In this document: piece after piece, positions 8,168 to 17,455 of the stretch
Layout of the letters: each line of letters opens with the position of its first letter
How positions within the stretch are numbered: position 1 is the first letter of the stretch
NCBI RefSeq assembly: GCF_000515415.1
Contig: NZ_KI911783.1
Span: forward strand, 4,082,392-4,146,391
Source of the DNA: Bradyrhizobium sp. WSM1417
Lineage (GTDB): Bacteria > Pseudomonadota > Alphaproteobacteria > Rhizobiales > Xanthobacteraceae
DNA length: 64,000 nt
Reading direction: 5' to 3'
Notes under the pieces: generated by a model
What the model was told of the DNA's origin: nothing
Database searches by the model: none
The model's input: the letters and a program-made list of their open reading frames with translations, nothing else
Made by a program: the position numbers and the translations under genes

Positions 8168-10114
8168 ATGAGCGACAACGAAAACGCAAAGGGCGTCAGC
8201 CGACGAACCCTGCTGGGGACCACTGCCGCGGCTGCGGGCGTTGGACTCGCCGGCGGAGCTGTGATGAAGGACGGCGGCTTCGTCTCGGTAGCCGACGCGC
8301 AGACCAAAGCTGGCACCCCCAAGGCGCCGCCGGCGCGTCCGGCTGTGCAGAAGACGGAAGTCGCGCCGGGCGAGCTCGACGAATACTACGTCTTCTTCTC
8401 GAGCGGCCAGTCCGGCGAAATGCGCATCGTCGGCCTGCCCTCGATGCGCGAACTGATGCGCGTTCCGGTCTTCAACCGCTGCAGCGCCACCGGCTGGGGA
8501 CAGACGAATGAAAGCCTCAAGGTTCTGACCGAAGGATTGCAGCCGGAGACACGAGAGTTTCTCAAGAGCCGCGGCGGCACCTACCTGAACGGCGACCTGC
8601 ATCACCCCCATATCTCATTCACCGATGGGACCTATGACGGCCGCTACGCCTTCATGAACGACAAGGCCAACAGCCGCGTCGCGCGGGTGCGCCTCGACGT
8701 CATGAAGTGCGACAAGATCATCGAGTTGCCAAACCAGCACACGGTGCACGGCCTGCGCGTGCAGAAATATCCGCGCACGGGTTATGTCTTCGCCAACGGC
8801 GAGGACGCCGTTCCCTTGCCGAACGACGGTAAGATCCTTGACGACAGGAAGCAGTATCGCTCGATCTTCTCGGCGGTCGACGGAGATACAATGAAGGTCG
8901 CATGGCAGGTGATCGTCGACGGCAATCTCGACAACGTCGATGCCGACTACCAGGGCAAATACGCCTTCTCGACCTGCTATAACGCGGAGGAGGGCGTCAC
9001 CCTCGCCGAAATGACCGCCAACGAGCAGGACTGGGTCGTCATTTTCAACCTGAAGCGGATCGAAGAGGCCGTGAAAAAGGGCGACTTCAAGGAAATGAAA
9101 GGCGTGCCGGTCATCGACGGCCGCAAGGGCTCGCCGTACACGCGCTATGTTCCGGTCTCGAACAATCCGCATGGCATGAACACCGCTCCCGACGGGATCC
9201 ACATCGTTGCGGCCGGAAAGCTCTCACCGACGGTCACCGTGATGGACGTGCGGCTGTTCGATCAATTGTTCGACGACAAGATCAAGCCGCGCGACGTCGT
9301 TGTCGCCGAGCCCGAACTCGGCCTCGGACCGCTGCATACAGCTTATGATGGGAAGGGCAACGCCTACACCACCCTGTTCCTCGACAGCCAGGTCTGCAAG
9401 TGGAATATCGACCTCGCCAAACGGGCGTTCAAGGGCGAGAAGGTCGATCCCATCATCCAGAAGATCGACGTGCACTATCAGCCCGGTCACAACCACTCCT
9501 CGATGGGGCAGACCAAGGAGGCCGACGGAAAATGGCTGATCTCGCTGAACAAGTTCTCGAAGGATCGATTCCTCAACGTCGGTCCGCTGAAGCCCGAGAA
9601 CGATCAGTTGATCGACATCTCGGGCGATCAGATGAAGCTGGTTCACGATGGTCCGAGCTTTGCGGAGCCCCATGACGCCACCATCGTGCACCGGTCCAAG
9701 ATCAATCCGATCTCGATCTGGGATCGCGCGGACCCGATGTTTGCGGATGCAGTCAAGCAGGCCAAGGCTGACGGCATCGACCTGGAAGGTGATTCCAAGG
9801 TCATCCGCGACGGCAACAAGGTGCGGGTCTACATGACCTCGACGGCTCCGGCATTCGGGCTCGAGCAGTTCCAGGTCAAGCAGGGCGACCAGGTCACTGT
9901 CTTCATCACCAACATCGATGCAGTCGAGGACCTGACCCACGGCTTCAGCATCGTGAACTACGGCATCCAGATGGAAGTCGCGCCGATGGCGACGGCATCG
10001 GTGACGTTCAGTGCCGATAAGCCCGGCGTGTACTGGTACTACTGCTCGTGGTTCTGCCATGCGATGCACATGGAGATGAAGGGCCGCATGTTCGTGGAGC
10101 CGAAATCGGTTTGA
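8168..10114 (+). CDS. nosZ: NosZ, nitrous oxide reductase (clade I, Tat-exported)
   Basis: This 648-residue periplasmic multicopper enzyme reduces N2O to N2. The ATG at 8168 follows a GAGGAG site; an in-frame upstream extension has none. A twin-arginine signal ([14 protein letters not shown]) marks it as clade I, the Tat-secreted type of alphaproteobacterial denitrifiers. The N-terminal beta-propeller carries the CuZ histidines, including GDLHHPH. The C-terminal cupredoxin domain has the CuA motif [13 protein letters not shown] with Cys626, Cys630, His634 and Met637, and an upstream THGF. All key ligands appear intact, so the enzyme should be functional. It sits 22 bases after nosR. Confidence 0.98.
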   Translation: MSDNENAKGVSRRTLLGTTAAAAGVGLAGGAVMKDGGFVSVADAQTKAGTPKAPPARPAVQKTEVAPGELDEYYVFFSSGQSGEMRIVGLPSMRELMRVPVFNRCSATGWGQTNESLKVLTEGLQPETREFLKSRGGTYLNGDLHHPHISFTDGTYDGRYAFMNDKANSRVARVRLDVMKCDKIIELPNQHTVHGLRVQKYPRTGYVFANGEDAVPLPNDGKILDDRKQYRSIFSAVDGDTMKVAWQVIVDGNLDNVDADYQGKYAFSTCYNAEEGVTLAEMTANEQDWVVIFNLKRIEEAVKKGDFKEMKGVPVIDGRKGSPYTRYVPVSNNPHGMNTAPDGIHIVAAGKLSPTVTVMDVRLFDQLFDDKIKPRDVVVAEPELGLGPLHTAYDGKGNAYTTLFLDSQVCKWNIDLAKRAFKGEKVDPIIQKIDVHYQPGHNHSSMGQTKEADGKWLISLNKFSKDRFLNVGPLKPENDQLIDISGDQMKLVHDGPSFAEPHDATIVHRSKINPISIWDRADPMFADAVKQAKADGIDLEGDSKVIRDGNKVRVYMTSTAPAFGLEQFQVKQGDQVTVFITNIDAVEDLTHGFSIVNYGIQMEVAPMATASVTFSADKPGVYWYYCSWFCHAMHMEMKGRMFVEPKSV

Positions 10115-10127
10115 TTGGAGTGACGCC

Positions 10128-11489
10128 GTGCGTCTTTCGTTACACCTGCTTCCGGCGGCGCTCGTCGCCGCCGGATTGGCCGGCTCTGCCAACGCGGAGA
10201 CGCTGACGGCTGTGCCAAGCCAGTCGCTGCAAGCGTTGCTGGATCACGCGCGCGACGGTGACGTGATCCAACTTGCTTCGGGAGACTACAACGGTGCGAT
10301 CCGGATCGATCGTCCCCTTGTGCTGACCGGACACCCCGGCGCCGTGCTCGACGGCGGCGGCACCGGCAACGTCGTGACGGTGACCGCGCCGGATGTGACC
10401 ATCAGCGGCGTGACCGTCCGGGGCTCCGGGCGCGATCTGCAGGCGATGAATTCCGGAGTCTTTCTTCAGAAGACCGCCGAACGCGCGAGGATCGAGAACA
10501 ACCGTCTGGTGGGAAACCTCTTCGGTGTCTACGTGCACGGAGCAGCGGGGTCACAGGTCGTTCGCAACACGATCGAAGGGATTCGCGGCGGTCGCCTCAA
10601 CGAGGCCGGCAACGGCGTGTCGCTCTGGAATGCGCCTGACGTCACCATCGCCGACAACAATTTTCGCTACGGGCGGGATGGCATCTTCAGCATTTCGAGC
10701 CGCAAGGACCGCTTCATCGGCAACCGCTTCGAGCAGGTCCGCTTCGCGGTCCACTACATGTACACCAACGACAGCGAAGTCAGTGGCAATGTCTCGATTG
10801 GAAACCATGTCGGTTACGCCATCATGTACTCAAACCGCCTGCGAATCCGCGACAACATTTCTGAGCGCGATCGAGATCACGGCTTCCTGTTCAACTATGC
10901 CAACTACGCCGAGATCGAAGGCAACAGAGTGACGGGCGGTCCGCTGGATACCATCGTCGACAGAGGCGACGAGCGTCCCGACGACGAGCGCGGCATGATT
11001 CCAGAGGCGAGGCGGGAGCCGGGCTTGCGGAGCGGCCCGGAAAAATGCGTCTTCATCTACAACACGAACCATAACCGGTTCCGGAACAATTGGTTCGAGC
11101 GGTGCGCCATCGGCGTTCATTTCACAGCGGGGTCCGAGGGCAACGAGATCACCGGAAACGCCTTCGTCGGCAACCGCAATCAAGTCAAATACGTCGGCAC
11201 CCGCGACCTCGATTGGTCGAAAGGTGGCCGCGGCAACTACTGGAGCGACAACCCGGGCTTCGACCTCGACGGCGACGGTATCGCCGATACGGCCTACCGG
11301 CCCAACGATTTGGTCGACCGGGTGCTGTGGACCGCGCCCTCGGCAAAGGTCCTGATCAACAGCCCGGCGGTCCAGGTTCTGCGGTGGGCGCAGGCTCAGT
11401 TTCCGGCGCTCTACCCGGGCGGCGTCATCGACAGCCGGCCCTTGATCGCTCCGCCGCCGCGTCCGTCGGGCAAGGAGCAGCGGCGATGA
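10128..11489 (+). CDS. nosD: NosD, periplasmic CuZ-maturation protein
   Basis: A 453-residue secreted protein with a signal peptide ending about SANAE. It is built of right-handed beta-helix (CASH/NosD-type) repeats, seen as recurring short segments such as RIENNRLVGNLFGVYVHG and VTIADNNFRYGRDGIF. NosD works with the NosFY ABC transporter in supplying sulfur for the CuZ cluster of NosZ. The start is GTG at 10128 with GGAG eight bases before it; no better ATG exists. Its TGA overlaps the ATG of nosF (ATGA), indicating coupled translation. Confidence 0.95.
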   Translation: MRLSLHLLPAALVAAGLAGSANAETLTAVPSQSLQALLDHARDGDVIQLASGDYNGAIRIDRPLVLTGHPGAVLDGGGTGNVVTVTAPDVTISGVTVRGSGRDLQAMNSGVFLQKTAERARIENNRLVGNLFGVYVHGAAGSQVVRNTIEGIRGGRLNEAGNGVSLWNAPDVTIADNNFRYGRDGIFSISSRKDRFIGNRFEQVRFAVHYMYTNDSEVSGNVSIGNHVGYAIMYSNRLRIRDNISERDRDHGFLFNYANYAEIEGNRVTGGPLDTIVDRGDERPDDERGMIPEARREPGLRSGPEKCVFIYNTNHNRFRNNWFERCAIGVHFTAGSEGNEITGNAFVGNRNQVKYVGTRDLDWSKGGRGNYWSDNPGFDLDGDGIADTAYRPNDLVDRVLWTAPSAKVLINSPAVQVLRWAQAQFPALYPGGVIDSRPLIAPPPRPSGKEQRR

Positions 11490-12394
11490 GCGCGACCGTC
11501 TCCGTCACCGGCATAGTGAAGAACTACCAGGCCGTGCGGGCCCTGCGCGACGTCTCGTTCGAGCTCGTCCCGGGACGGCTCAGCGCGCTGGTCGGGCACA
11601 ATGGCGCCGGCAAGACCACGCTGATCAAGTTGTTGCTGGGGTTGATCCGTCCGGACCGGGGCTCAATTCGCGTGCTGGGCGAGGACCCCGCCGCCGGCGA
11701 ATTTTCGGCCCGCCGGCAGCTTGGATTTCTTCCGGAGAACGTCGCGTTCAACGCGGCGCTGACCGGGCGGGAAACATTGTCCTTCTACGCGCGGTTGAAG
11801 CGGGTCGAGCCCTCCAAGGCGTGGCCTTTTCTGGATCGCGTCGGGTTGACCGATGCGGCGGACCGCCGGGTCGGCACCTACTCAAAGGGCATGCGGCAGC
11901 GCCTCGGACTGGCGCAGGCGCTGCTAGGGCGGCCTCGCGTGCTCCTGCTGGACGAGCCGACGACGGGCTTGGATCCGGCACTGCGGCAAACCTTCTACGA
12001 AATCTTGAATGAACTCCGCGACGACGGCGCCACGGTGCTGATTTCGTCGCATGCGCTGAACGAACTCGAAGATCGCGCTGAGCACGTTCTCATCATGAAC
12101 AGGGGCTTGCTCGTCGCGCAGGGCTCGCTGACGGAACTGCGCTCGATCTCACAACTGCCGATCCGGGTTTCGCTCGATCTTGCGCCCGGCGCCAGCGTAC
12201 CCGCGGCGTGGATGAACGGCGAGAGCCTCGCGACCGCGCGCGGACGCCTACTGCTGGTGCCCGATGAGGCGGGCAAGATGGACGTGCTGAGAGCTGCCGC
12301 CGGAAATCCTGACGTCACCAATATCGAGATCGCGGCGCCGACTCTCGACGAGCTTTATGCGCATTTCCTCAATTCGCAGGAGAGCGTAGCGTGA
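11486..12394 (+). CDS. nosF: NosF, ABC transporter ATPase for NosZ maturation
   Basis: A 302-residue ABC ATPase. Walker A is GHNGAGKTT (residues 37-45), the signature is YSKGMRQRLGLAQ, and Walker B is LLLDEPTTGLD. The C-terminal 80 residues are the variable tail seen in NosF. It powers the NosDFY complex at the inner membrane that supports CuZ assembly. A longer open frame upstream is an artefact of nosD coding sequence; the ATG at 11486 overlaps the nosD stop. Its own stop overlaps the GTG of nosY (GTGA). Confidence 0.95.
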   Translation: MSATVSVTGIVKNYQAVRALRDVSFELVPGRLSALVGHNGAGKTTLIKLLLGLIRPDRGSIRVLGEDPAAGEFSARRQLGFLPENVAFNAALTGRETLSFYARLKRVEPSKAWPFLDRVGLTDAADRRVGTYSKGMRQRLGLAQALLGRPRVLLLDEPTTGLDPALRQTFYEILNELRDDGATVLISSHALNELEDRAEHVLIMNRGLLVAQGSLTELRSISQLPIRVSLDLAPGASVPAAWMNGESLATARGRLLLVPDEAGKMDVLRAAAGNPDVTNIEIAAPTLDELYAHFLNSQESVA

Positions 12395-13218
12395 GAACGA
12401 TCCTCATCATCGCCATCAAGGAGATCCAGGAGGGGATGCGGAATCGCTGGGTGCTGGCAACCACGCTTCTCCTGGCTGCGCTCGCCTTGTCCTTGACGTT
12501 CCTTGGCAGTGCGCCCACCGGAAACGTAGGCGCGGGTGCGCTCGATGTTGTCGTCGTCAGCCTGTCGAGCCTGACGATTTTCCTGCTTCCGCTGATAGCG
12601 CTGCTGATCTCGCACGACGCCGTCGTCGGCGAGATGGAACGCGGCACCATGATGCTTCTCCTGAGTTATCCCGTGGGACGCAGCCAAGTGATCCTCGGTA
12701 AGTTCTGCGGTCACGTCCTGATCCTCGCCTTTGCAACCGTCATCGGCTATGGCGCCGCGGCCGCCGCCCTGGCGATGACCGGCGCCTCGGTACTCGCCGC
12801 GAGCTGGTACGCCTTCGCCTCGATGCTCGGAACGTCGATCATGCTGGGTGCCGCCTTCGTCGCGGTTGGCTACCTGATCAGCAGCCTAGTGCGCGACAGG
12901 GGCACCGCCGCGGGCGTGTCGGTGGGCGTGTGGTTGTTGATGGTGCTGGTGTTCGACATGGCGCTGCTCGGGATATTGGTTGTCGACCAGGGAAAGCTCG
13001 TGTCCGCACCTGTCCTGGAAGCTCTACTGTTCCTCAATCCGACGGACTTGTACCGGATGACGAACCTGACTGGATTCAACGTCAGCCAATTCTCGGGAAT
13101 GGCCGGGCTTGCTGGAACTGCGACCACCAGCCTTGGCGCGCTATTGATCGGCCTGGCAGCCTGGGTCGTCGCGCCCCTCGGTCTTGCTGCCATGTTCTTC
13201 GCACGGAGAGAGTTATGA
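12391..13218 (+). CDS. nosY: NosY, ABC transporter permease for NosZ maturation
   Basis: A 275-residue ABC-2-type permease with about six hydrophobic helices, for example WVLATTLLLAALALSL and LTIFLLPLIALLIS. The conserved DAVVGEMERGTMMLLLSYPV segment after the second helix is typical of ABC-2 permeases of this family. It partners NosF and NosD. The start is GTG, overlapping the nosF stop by four bases; the nosL ATG overlaps its own stop (ATGA). The chain of overlaps argues for strict co-translation of nosDFYL. Confidence 0.94.
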   Translation: MRTILIIAIKEIQEGMRNRWVLATTLLLAALALSLTFLGSAPTGNVGAGALDVVVVSLSSLTIFLLPLIALLISHDAVVGEMERGTMMLLLSYPVGRSQVILGKFCGHVLILAFATVIGYGAAAAALAMTGASVLAASWYAFASMLGTSIMLGAAFVAVGYLISSLVRDRGTAAGVSVGVWLLMVLVFDMALLGILVVDQGKLVSAPVLEALLFLNPTDLYRMTNLTGFNVSQFSGMAGLAGTATTSLGALLIGLAAWVVAPLGLAAMFFARREL

Positions 13219-13772
13219 GGCGCTTCGCACTCGTGTTCGCTGTGCTGGCTCCAATCTTGTTGGGCGGCTGCTGGGAAAAGCAGACGGCCGAGCTTCCGCC
13301 CCCTAGCAGGATGACCGCTGAGGACATCGGCCACTATTGCGGGATGAATGTGCTCGAGCATCCGGGTCCCAAGGGACACATCTTCGTCGCGAGCCTGATC
13401 GAGCCGGTCTGGTTCTCCTCGGTGCGCGACACCATCGGTTTCACAATGCTGCCGGACGAGCCCAAGGACATTCGGGCGATCTACGTGTCGGACATGGGCA
13501 AGGCGCCGAGCTGGGAGAAGCCGGGCGCGGACAACTGGGTCGAGGCGCGGAAGGCGCTGTTCGTGATCGGCAGTCGCGCAAAGAGCGGCATGGGCGGAGA
13601 CGAAGCCGTTTCATTCGCTGATCGGGCGGACGCGGATAAGTTCGTCCGCGAAAACGGCGGCAGGATCGTCAATTTCGGCCAGGTGCCCCGCGACTACATC
13701 CTGGCCTCGGCTGGCGTCGAGGGAGGCGCTTCCGCCGACGAGGCCGACCCACGGCGCCAGAAAAGTGACTAA
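13215..13772 (+). CDS. nosL: NosL, outer-membrane/periplasmic copper chaperone lipoprotein
   Basis: A 185-residue lipoprotein that delivers Cu(I) to apo-NosZ. The signal ends in the lipobox LGGC with Cys19 as the lipidated residue. The copper-site motif YCGMNVLEHP (Cys42, Met44, His49) is present, followed by the usual DMGKAPSWEKPGADNW segment. A much longer in-frame extension upstream is nosY sequence read in another frame and is not real. The ATG overlaps the nosY stop. Confidence 0.94.
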   Translation: MRRFALVFAVLAPILLGGCWEKQTAELPPPSRMTAEDIGHYCGMNVLEHPGPKGHIFVASLIEPVWFSSVRDTIGFTMLPDEPKDIRAIYVSDMGKAPSWEKPGADNWVEARKALFVIGSRAKSGMGGDEAVSFADRADADKFVRENGGRIVNFGQVPRDYILASAGVEGGASADEADPRRQKSD

Positions 13773-13782
13773 GGAGGACACG

Positions 13783-14778
13783 ATGACGGGGATGATATCG
13801 CGCCGACGCTTCGTCAGGATCAGTGCCGCAGCGGCAGGACTTGGTCTTCTGCCCTCCGGCCGTGCCGTTCATGCCGGCGCTGGGCCCGTCGTCTGGCGCG
13901 GTACCATGCTGGGCGCGGCCGCCACGATGGAGATCCACGACGACGATCGCAGACGAGCGGAACGGCTGATCGCTTTAGCTTGCGCCGAGGCACGCCGGCT
14001 CGAGCGGCAGTTCAGTCTCTACCTGAAAGACTCTGCTCTCGCCGAACTGAACCGGACCGGCATCCTGGTTGGCCCCGCGCCCGAAATGGTCGAACTGCTG
14101 ACTCTGTCACAGCGCTACTCCGAGCTAACGGAAGGCGCATTCGACCCGACGGTGCAGCCGTTGTGGGAGCTCTATACGAACCACTTCGCGCGAGAAGGGG
14201 CGGACACCGCCGGTCCGCCGCCTGCGGTGATCCAGGCCGCGCTCGGGTGCGTCGGCCATCACCGTCTGTCGGTCAGCCGCGACCGGATTGCGATGCCTCA
14301 CGGAATGGCCGTGACGCTGAACGGGATCGCGCAGGGTTACGTGACGGACAAGATCGTCGAGCTGCTGCAGGCCGAGGGCATCTCTCACAGCCTGGTGGAC
14401 ATGGGCGAGACCCGGGCGATCGGCGCGCGGCCGGACGGCAGCGCCTGGGAAGTGGGCGTCGCCGATCCGGAGATCGTGGGCCGCACCGAGGCGATCCTTC
14501 CGATCGTTGATCGGGCCGTGTCGACCTCGGGGAGCTACGGGTTTCGGTTCGATGCCAAAGGCCGTTTCAACCATCTGTTCGATCCACGGACCGGCGCTTG
14601 CGCCGTGCGTTACCGGAGCGTCACGACGGTATCCCGTAGGGCGACCGCGGCGGACGCGCTGTCGACGGCGTTCAGCCTGATGCCGGTAGAGCGCATCCGT
14701 TCGCTGCTGCCATACGTCGACGTCGAACGCGTGCATCTCATCGATGCTGCGGGCAAGTCATCCGAAATCGCCGCTTGA
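13783..14778 (+). CDS. nosX: NosX, ApbE-type FAD:protein FMN transferase
   Basis: A 331-residue periplasmic flavin transferase of the ApbE family that attaches FMN covalently to NosR (target SGAT). A twin-arginine signal (SRRRFVRISAAAAG) is present, followed by the ApbE features FSLYLKDSALAELNR, NGIAQGYVTDK, LVDMGETRAIG and the late STSGSYG. The ATG at 13783 is chosen because AGGAGG lies directly before it; a GTG at 13765 inside the nosL end is less likely. It ends the nos operon. Confidence 0.94.
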   Translation: MTGMISRRRFVRISAAAAGLGLLPSGRAVHAGAGPVVWRGTMLGAAATMEIHDDDRRRAERLIALACAEARRLERQFSLYLKDSALAELNRTGILVGPAPEMVELLTLSQRYSELTEGAFDPTVQPLWELYTNHFAREGADTAGPPPAVIQAALGCVGHHRLSVSRDRIAMPHGMAVTLNGIAQGYVTDKIVELLQAEGISHSLVDMGETRAIGARPDGSAWEVGVADPEIVGRTEAILPIVDRAVSTSGSYGFRFDAKGRFNHLFDPRTGACAVRYRSVTTVSRRATAADALSTAFSLMPVERIRSLLPYVDVERVHLIDAAGKSSEIAA

Positions 14779-14815
14779 TCGATCGACTTCAAATCCCGAG
14801 GAAAAGGAGAACTTG

Positions 14816-15219
14816 ATGAACCGGACAGCACTTGCAGCCCTGTTTCTCGCCAGGGTCTTGGCCAGGCGAGCGCGCAGGACGCCGCCGCGGCGTTCGGCAC
14901 CATCCAGGTCTTCAAGGGTGGCGCGAACGGGCTGGCAGTCTATGCGATCGATGAGAAGACGGGCGAGTCCTCCCCCATACAGCACATAGAGTCACGCGGT
15001 GTGCATCCGCGCACGTTCCGGATCGACCCGAGCGGCCAGATGCTCGTCGCGGAGCATAACCTGCCTGTTACCGTGCGTGACGGCGACCAACTGAAGGTTG
15101 TTGCGGCTGGACTGTCGGTATTTCGCATCGGCGACGACGGCAAGCTGGAGTTCATACGCAAATACGACGTCGATGTCGGCAACAGCTCCATGTTCTGGAT
15201 GGGCATGGTGGAGCTGTGA
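14816..15219 (+). pseudogene. relic of a secreted lactonase/YncE-type beta-propeller protein (frameshift and internal deletion)
   Basis: An ATG at 14816 with GGAGA before it starts a signal peptide (MNRTALAALFLA). At about 14852 the frame must shift to continue the signal (GLGQASAQDAA). In the shifted frame the text runs on to 15219 as the last quarter of a 6-phosphogluconolactonase/lactonase-type propeller: AVYAIDEKTGE, HPRTFRIDPSGQMLVAEH and the C-terminal FRIGDDGKLEFIRKYDVD with a final FWMG. Family members are about 350-400 residues; here only about 130 codons remain, so most blades are missing. Both lesions together indicate a dead gene. A sequencing error could explain the frameshift but not the missing middle. 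Confidence 0.75.
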
Positions 15220-15441
15220 ATAGCGAATCGTGGCTCTCCGCCATGATGGTGCGCTTGAGCAGAGGCAGGCAAAGCCGTCAGCCCTCGCCTCAGGGCGCGC
15301 TTTATCCTGAGCAGCTTGCCCGAATACGCTATGCGGCTAGCGCCGTTTGCTGGAAATTGGAGCTCGCCATGTAGGCGAAAGCTGCTTCGCCGGTCTCGCT
15401 CCTTCCGATGTCTGGATTTCAACGATCGTCAACTCACCTCG

Positions 15442-15720
15442 TCAATGCTCGACCGCGCCCGTCAGAAGCACCCGGGCGTGGTCCTGGTTCACATGTCTTC
15501 GATGTGCAGATCGATAATATCGCCGAAGGTTTTGACTTGGACAGCGGCACTGGGCTTTGGTGATCCGCTGCAATCGATATTTGCGCTCCACATCGAGGGC
15601 CCAGTCTTCGCCGTCCTTGCGCCGGCGGAAGGTCTCTGACACGTAGCGGTTCTTGCGGCGGACCTGGACGCGCCAGTTCCCGGAAGGCAATTGAGTGAAG
15701 CTGGCCACGGGCGTGTGCAC
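15442..15720 (-). pseudogene. decayed N-terminal fragment of a tyrosine-type site-specific integrase
   Basis: Reading leftward from a GTG at 15720, the text FTQLPSGNWRVQVRRKNRYV and ETFRRRKDGEDWALDVER matches the N-terminal AP2-like/SAM-like start of phage-type integrases in Proteobacteria. About 55 codons in, the frame is lost. The continuation VKTFGDIIDLHIEDM appears in another frame and ends at a TGA (15489-15491). No catalytic domain (R..HxxR..Y) is found downstream. It is therefore a truncated, frameshifted remnant. It lies head-out against the 5' end of dusA, a known target of dusA-associated integrases. Nothing else recognisable fills 15220-15441. Confidence 0.75.
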
Positions 15721-15803
15721 TCCCCAATTCGTGTGCGCTACGTGTGCACTGAGAGGTCAAAACAGGTACAAACGTGTGCAATTTCGGCTAGTTTGGAGTG
15801 CAC
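15712..15803. repeat. cluster of CGTGTGC repeats between integrase relic and dusA
   Basis: CGTGTGC occurs in the same orientation at 15712, 15730, 15741 and 15773 (the first and third extend to CGTGTGCAC), with a related GTGCACA at 15798. Spacing is irregular (18, 11 and 32 bases). Such repeats beside an integrase gene could be arm-type binding sites of the recombinase or operator sites; this is inference from position. Confidence 0.5.
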
Positions 15804-15843
15804 AGGTTCGTGTTTCATCCTATTGAGATGATAAGGTAAATCA

Positions 15844-16839
15844 TTGAAATCACAACACTATCTCTTTTCCGTGGCGCCCATGATGGATTGGACCGACCGG
15901 CATTGCCGGGTGTTCCACCGTCACCTGACGCGGCGGGCGCTGCTCTATACGGAGATGCTGACTACTGGTGCCATCATTCATGGTCACCGGGAGCGGCTGC
16001 TTGGGTTCGACCTGGTCGAGCACCCGGTCGCGCTTCAGCTCGGCGGGTCGGATCCGCGCGAGCTGGCGCTGGCGGCGCGGATCGGCGAGGAGTTCGGTTA
16101 TGACGAGATCAACCTCAACGTCGGCTGCCCCTCCGACCGCGTGAAGGACGGCCGTTTCGGCGCTTGCCTCATGGCGGAGCCTGATCTCGTGGCGAGGTGC
16201 GTCGAGGCCATGAAGGGTGCGGTTGCTGTGCCCGTCACCGTGAAGTGCCGCATCGGCATCGACGACCAGGATCCGGAGGTCGCGCTCGACAATCTTGCGC
16301 GCGCGGTCGTCGCCTCCGGCTGCGATGCGCTGATCGTGCATGCCCGGAAAGCATGGCTCAGCGGTTTGTCACCGAAGGAAAATCGCGACATCCCGCCGCT
16401 CGACTATGATCGCGTCTATCGCCTCAAGCGAGCGATGGCCGATATGCCTGTCATCATCAACGGCGGCATCCCCGGCATCGACGAGGCAAGAGCACATCTC
16501 GATCACGTTGACGGTGCGATGCTTGGACGAGCCGCCTATCAGGAGCCGTGGCGGCTGCTCTCGGTCGATACCGACATTTTCGGCGAGGCGGCGCCGCATG
16601 CCTCGATGCAGGATGCACTCGAAGCGATGATGCCCTACATCGAACGACAGCTCGCGCGCGGCACGCGGCTGCACTCCATGACGAGGCATTTCGTCGGCGC
16701 ATTCCATGCCGTGCCCGGCGCGCGCGCCTTCCGCCGGCATCTTGCCGAGCAGGGGGTGAAGCCGGGCGCCGGCCTCGAGGTGCTGCGCGATGCGATTGCG
16801 CGTGTCGGTGCCCGCGCGCCGGCGGAGGCGGCAGCCTAG
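15844..16839 (+). CDS. dusA: tRNA-dihydrouridine synthase A
   Basis: This 331-residue flavoenzyme reduces U20/U20a in the D-loop of tRNA. Visible features are the FMN-barrel start FSVAPMMDWTDRHCR, the GGSDPRELA segment, the catalytic cysteine in NLNVGCPSDRV, KCRIGID, the HARKAWLSGLSPKENR segment typical of DusA, and NGGI. The start appears to be TTG at 15844, seven bases after AAGG; no ATG lies nearer the expected N-terminus. The unusual start and the adjoining integrase relic suggest that the 5' end was rebuilt by island integration. The enzyme itself looks intact. Confidence 0.93.
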   Translation: MKSQHYLFSVAPMMDWTDRHCRVFHRHLTRRALLYTEMLTTGAIIHGHRERLLGFDLVEHPVALQLGGSDPRELALAARIGEEFGYDEINLNVGCPSDRVKDGRFGACLMAEPDLVARCVEAMKGAVAVPVTVKCRIGIDDQDPEVALDNLARAVVASGCDALIVHARKAWLSGLSPKENRDIPPLDYDRVYRLKRAMADMPVIINGGIPGIDEARAHLDHVDGAMLGRAAYQEPWRLLSVDTDIFGEAAPHASMQDALEAMMPYIERQLARGTRLHSMTRHFVGAFHAVPGARAFRRHLAEQGVKPGAGLEVLRDAIARVGARAPAEAAA

Positions 16840-16872
16840 CCGGAGTCACATGACGAGCCGGATTGCAAAAGT

Positions 16873-17427
16873 CTAGTCGACTGCCAGGCGCGAGCGGCGG
16901 TGATTGGTCTGGAGCTCCGGATAACCGGTGAGCATCAGCTTGTCGGCGCGCACGCCCCAGCTCTCCAGGCGGTCCAGGAAGCTCATGCCGAGCAGGTTGG
17001 TCTTCATCTGACCGCGCGGCACGACGAGGGCGGGGACCGATTTCTCGACGAGGTGACCGACGGAGAGGCGGTCGATGGTGAGGCGGGCCGCCTTGGTGTG
17101 ACCGCCCGCGGTTTCGAGATCGACGTCGTATTCGAGCATCTCAAGCGGCAGCCCGATCGCTTTCGCGGTTTCCCAGGTCAGCACTACCGAAGTCGCGCCG
17201 GTGTCGATGACCATCGGTGCGGCCACGCCGTTGATCTTTGCGCGCAGCGCGAATTCGCCGCCCTGGCCGCGAGGGATCTGCACGGCGGGGGCGGGCGCTG
17301 CGGTCTGCGGGCGAAAGATATGCGAGACCTTGCTGCTCGCGCGCGCGATCTGGTCGGAATCGCCATAGGCGACGACGGCACCGGCCGTGCCGGCGAGCGT
17401 GATGAGAACCAGCAGGAAGCGGGTCAT
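16873..17427 (-). CDS. secreted/anchored retropepsin-like aspartic protease (TIGR02281 type)
   Basis: About 184 residues: an N-terminal hydrophobic segment (FLLVLITLAGTAGAVVAY), a linker rich in Ala/Pro, then a single retropepsin-like domain. The active-site triad DTGAT is clear within MVIDTGATSVVLTW, followed by LLGMSFLDRLESW, the family's terminal landmark. Start at 17427 is preferred (MTRFLLVL with GGAG upstream) over a longer frame. The protein would act in the periplasm, anchored to the inner membrane, and would need to dimerise. The substrate is unknown. Confidence 0.82.
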   Translation of the reverse strand: MTRFLLVLITLAGTAGAVVAYGDSDQIARASSKVSHIFRPQTAAPAPAVQIPRGQGGEFALRAKINGVAAPMVIDTGATSVVLTWETAKAIGLPLEMLEYDVDLETAGGHTKAARLTIDRLSVGHLVEKSVPALVVPRGQMKTNLLGMSFLDRLESWGVRADKLMLTGYPELQTNHRRSRLAVD

Positions 17428-17455
17428 TGCGTATCTCCAGATGCGCGCCGACCGG

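Noticed and set aside
5725-8322. Very long minus-strand open frame (865 codons) opposite nosR
   Set aside because: It mirrors nosR codon by codon, is rich in Arg/Asp/Gln/His as expected for GC-rich antisense, and has no recognisable domain or ribosome site.
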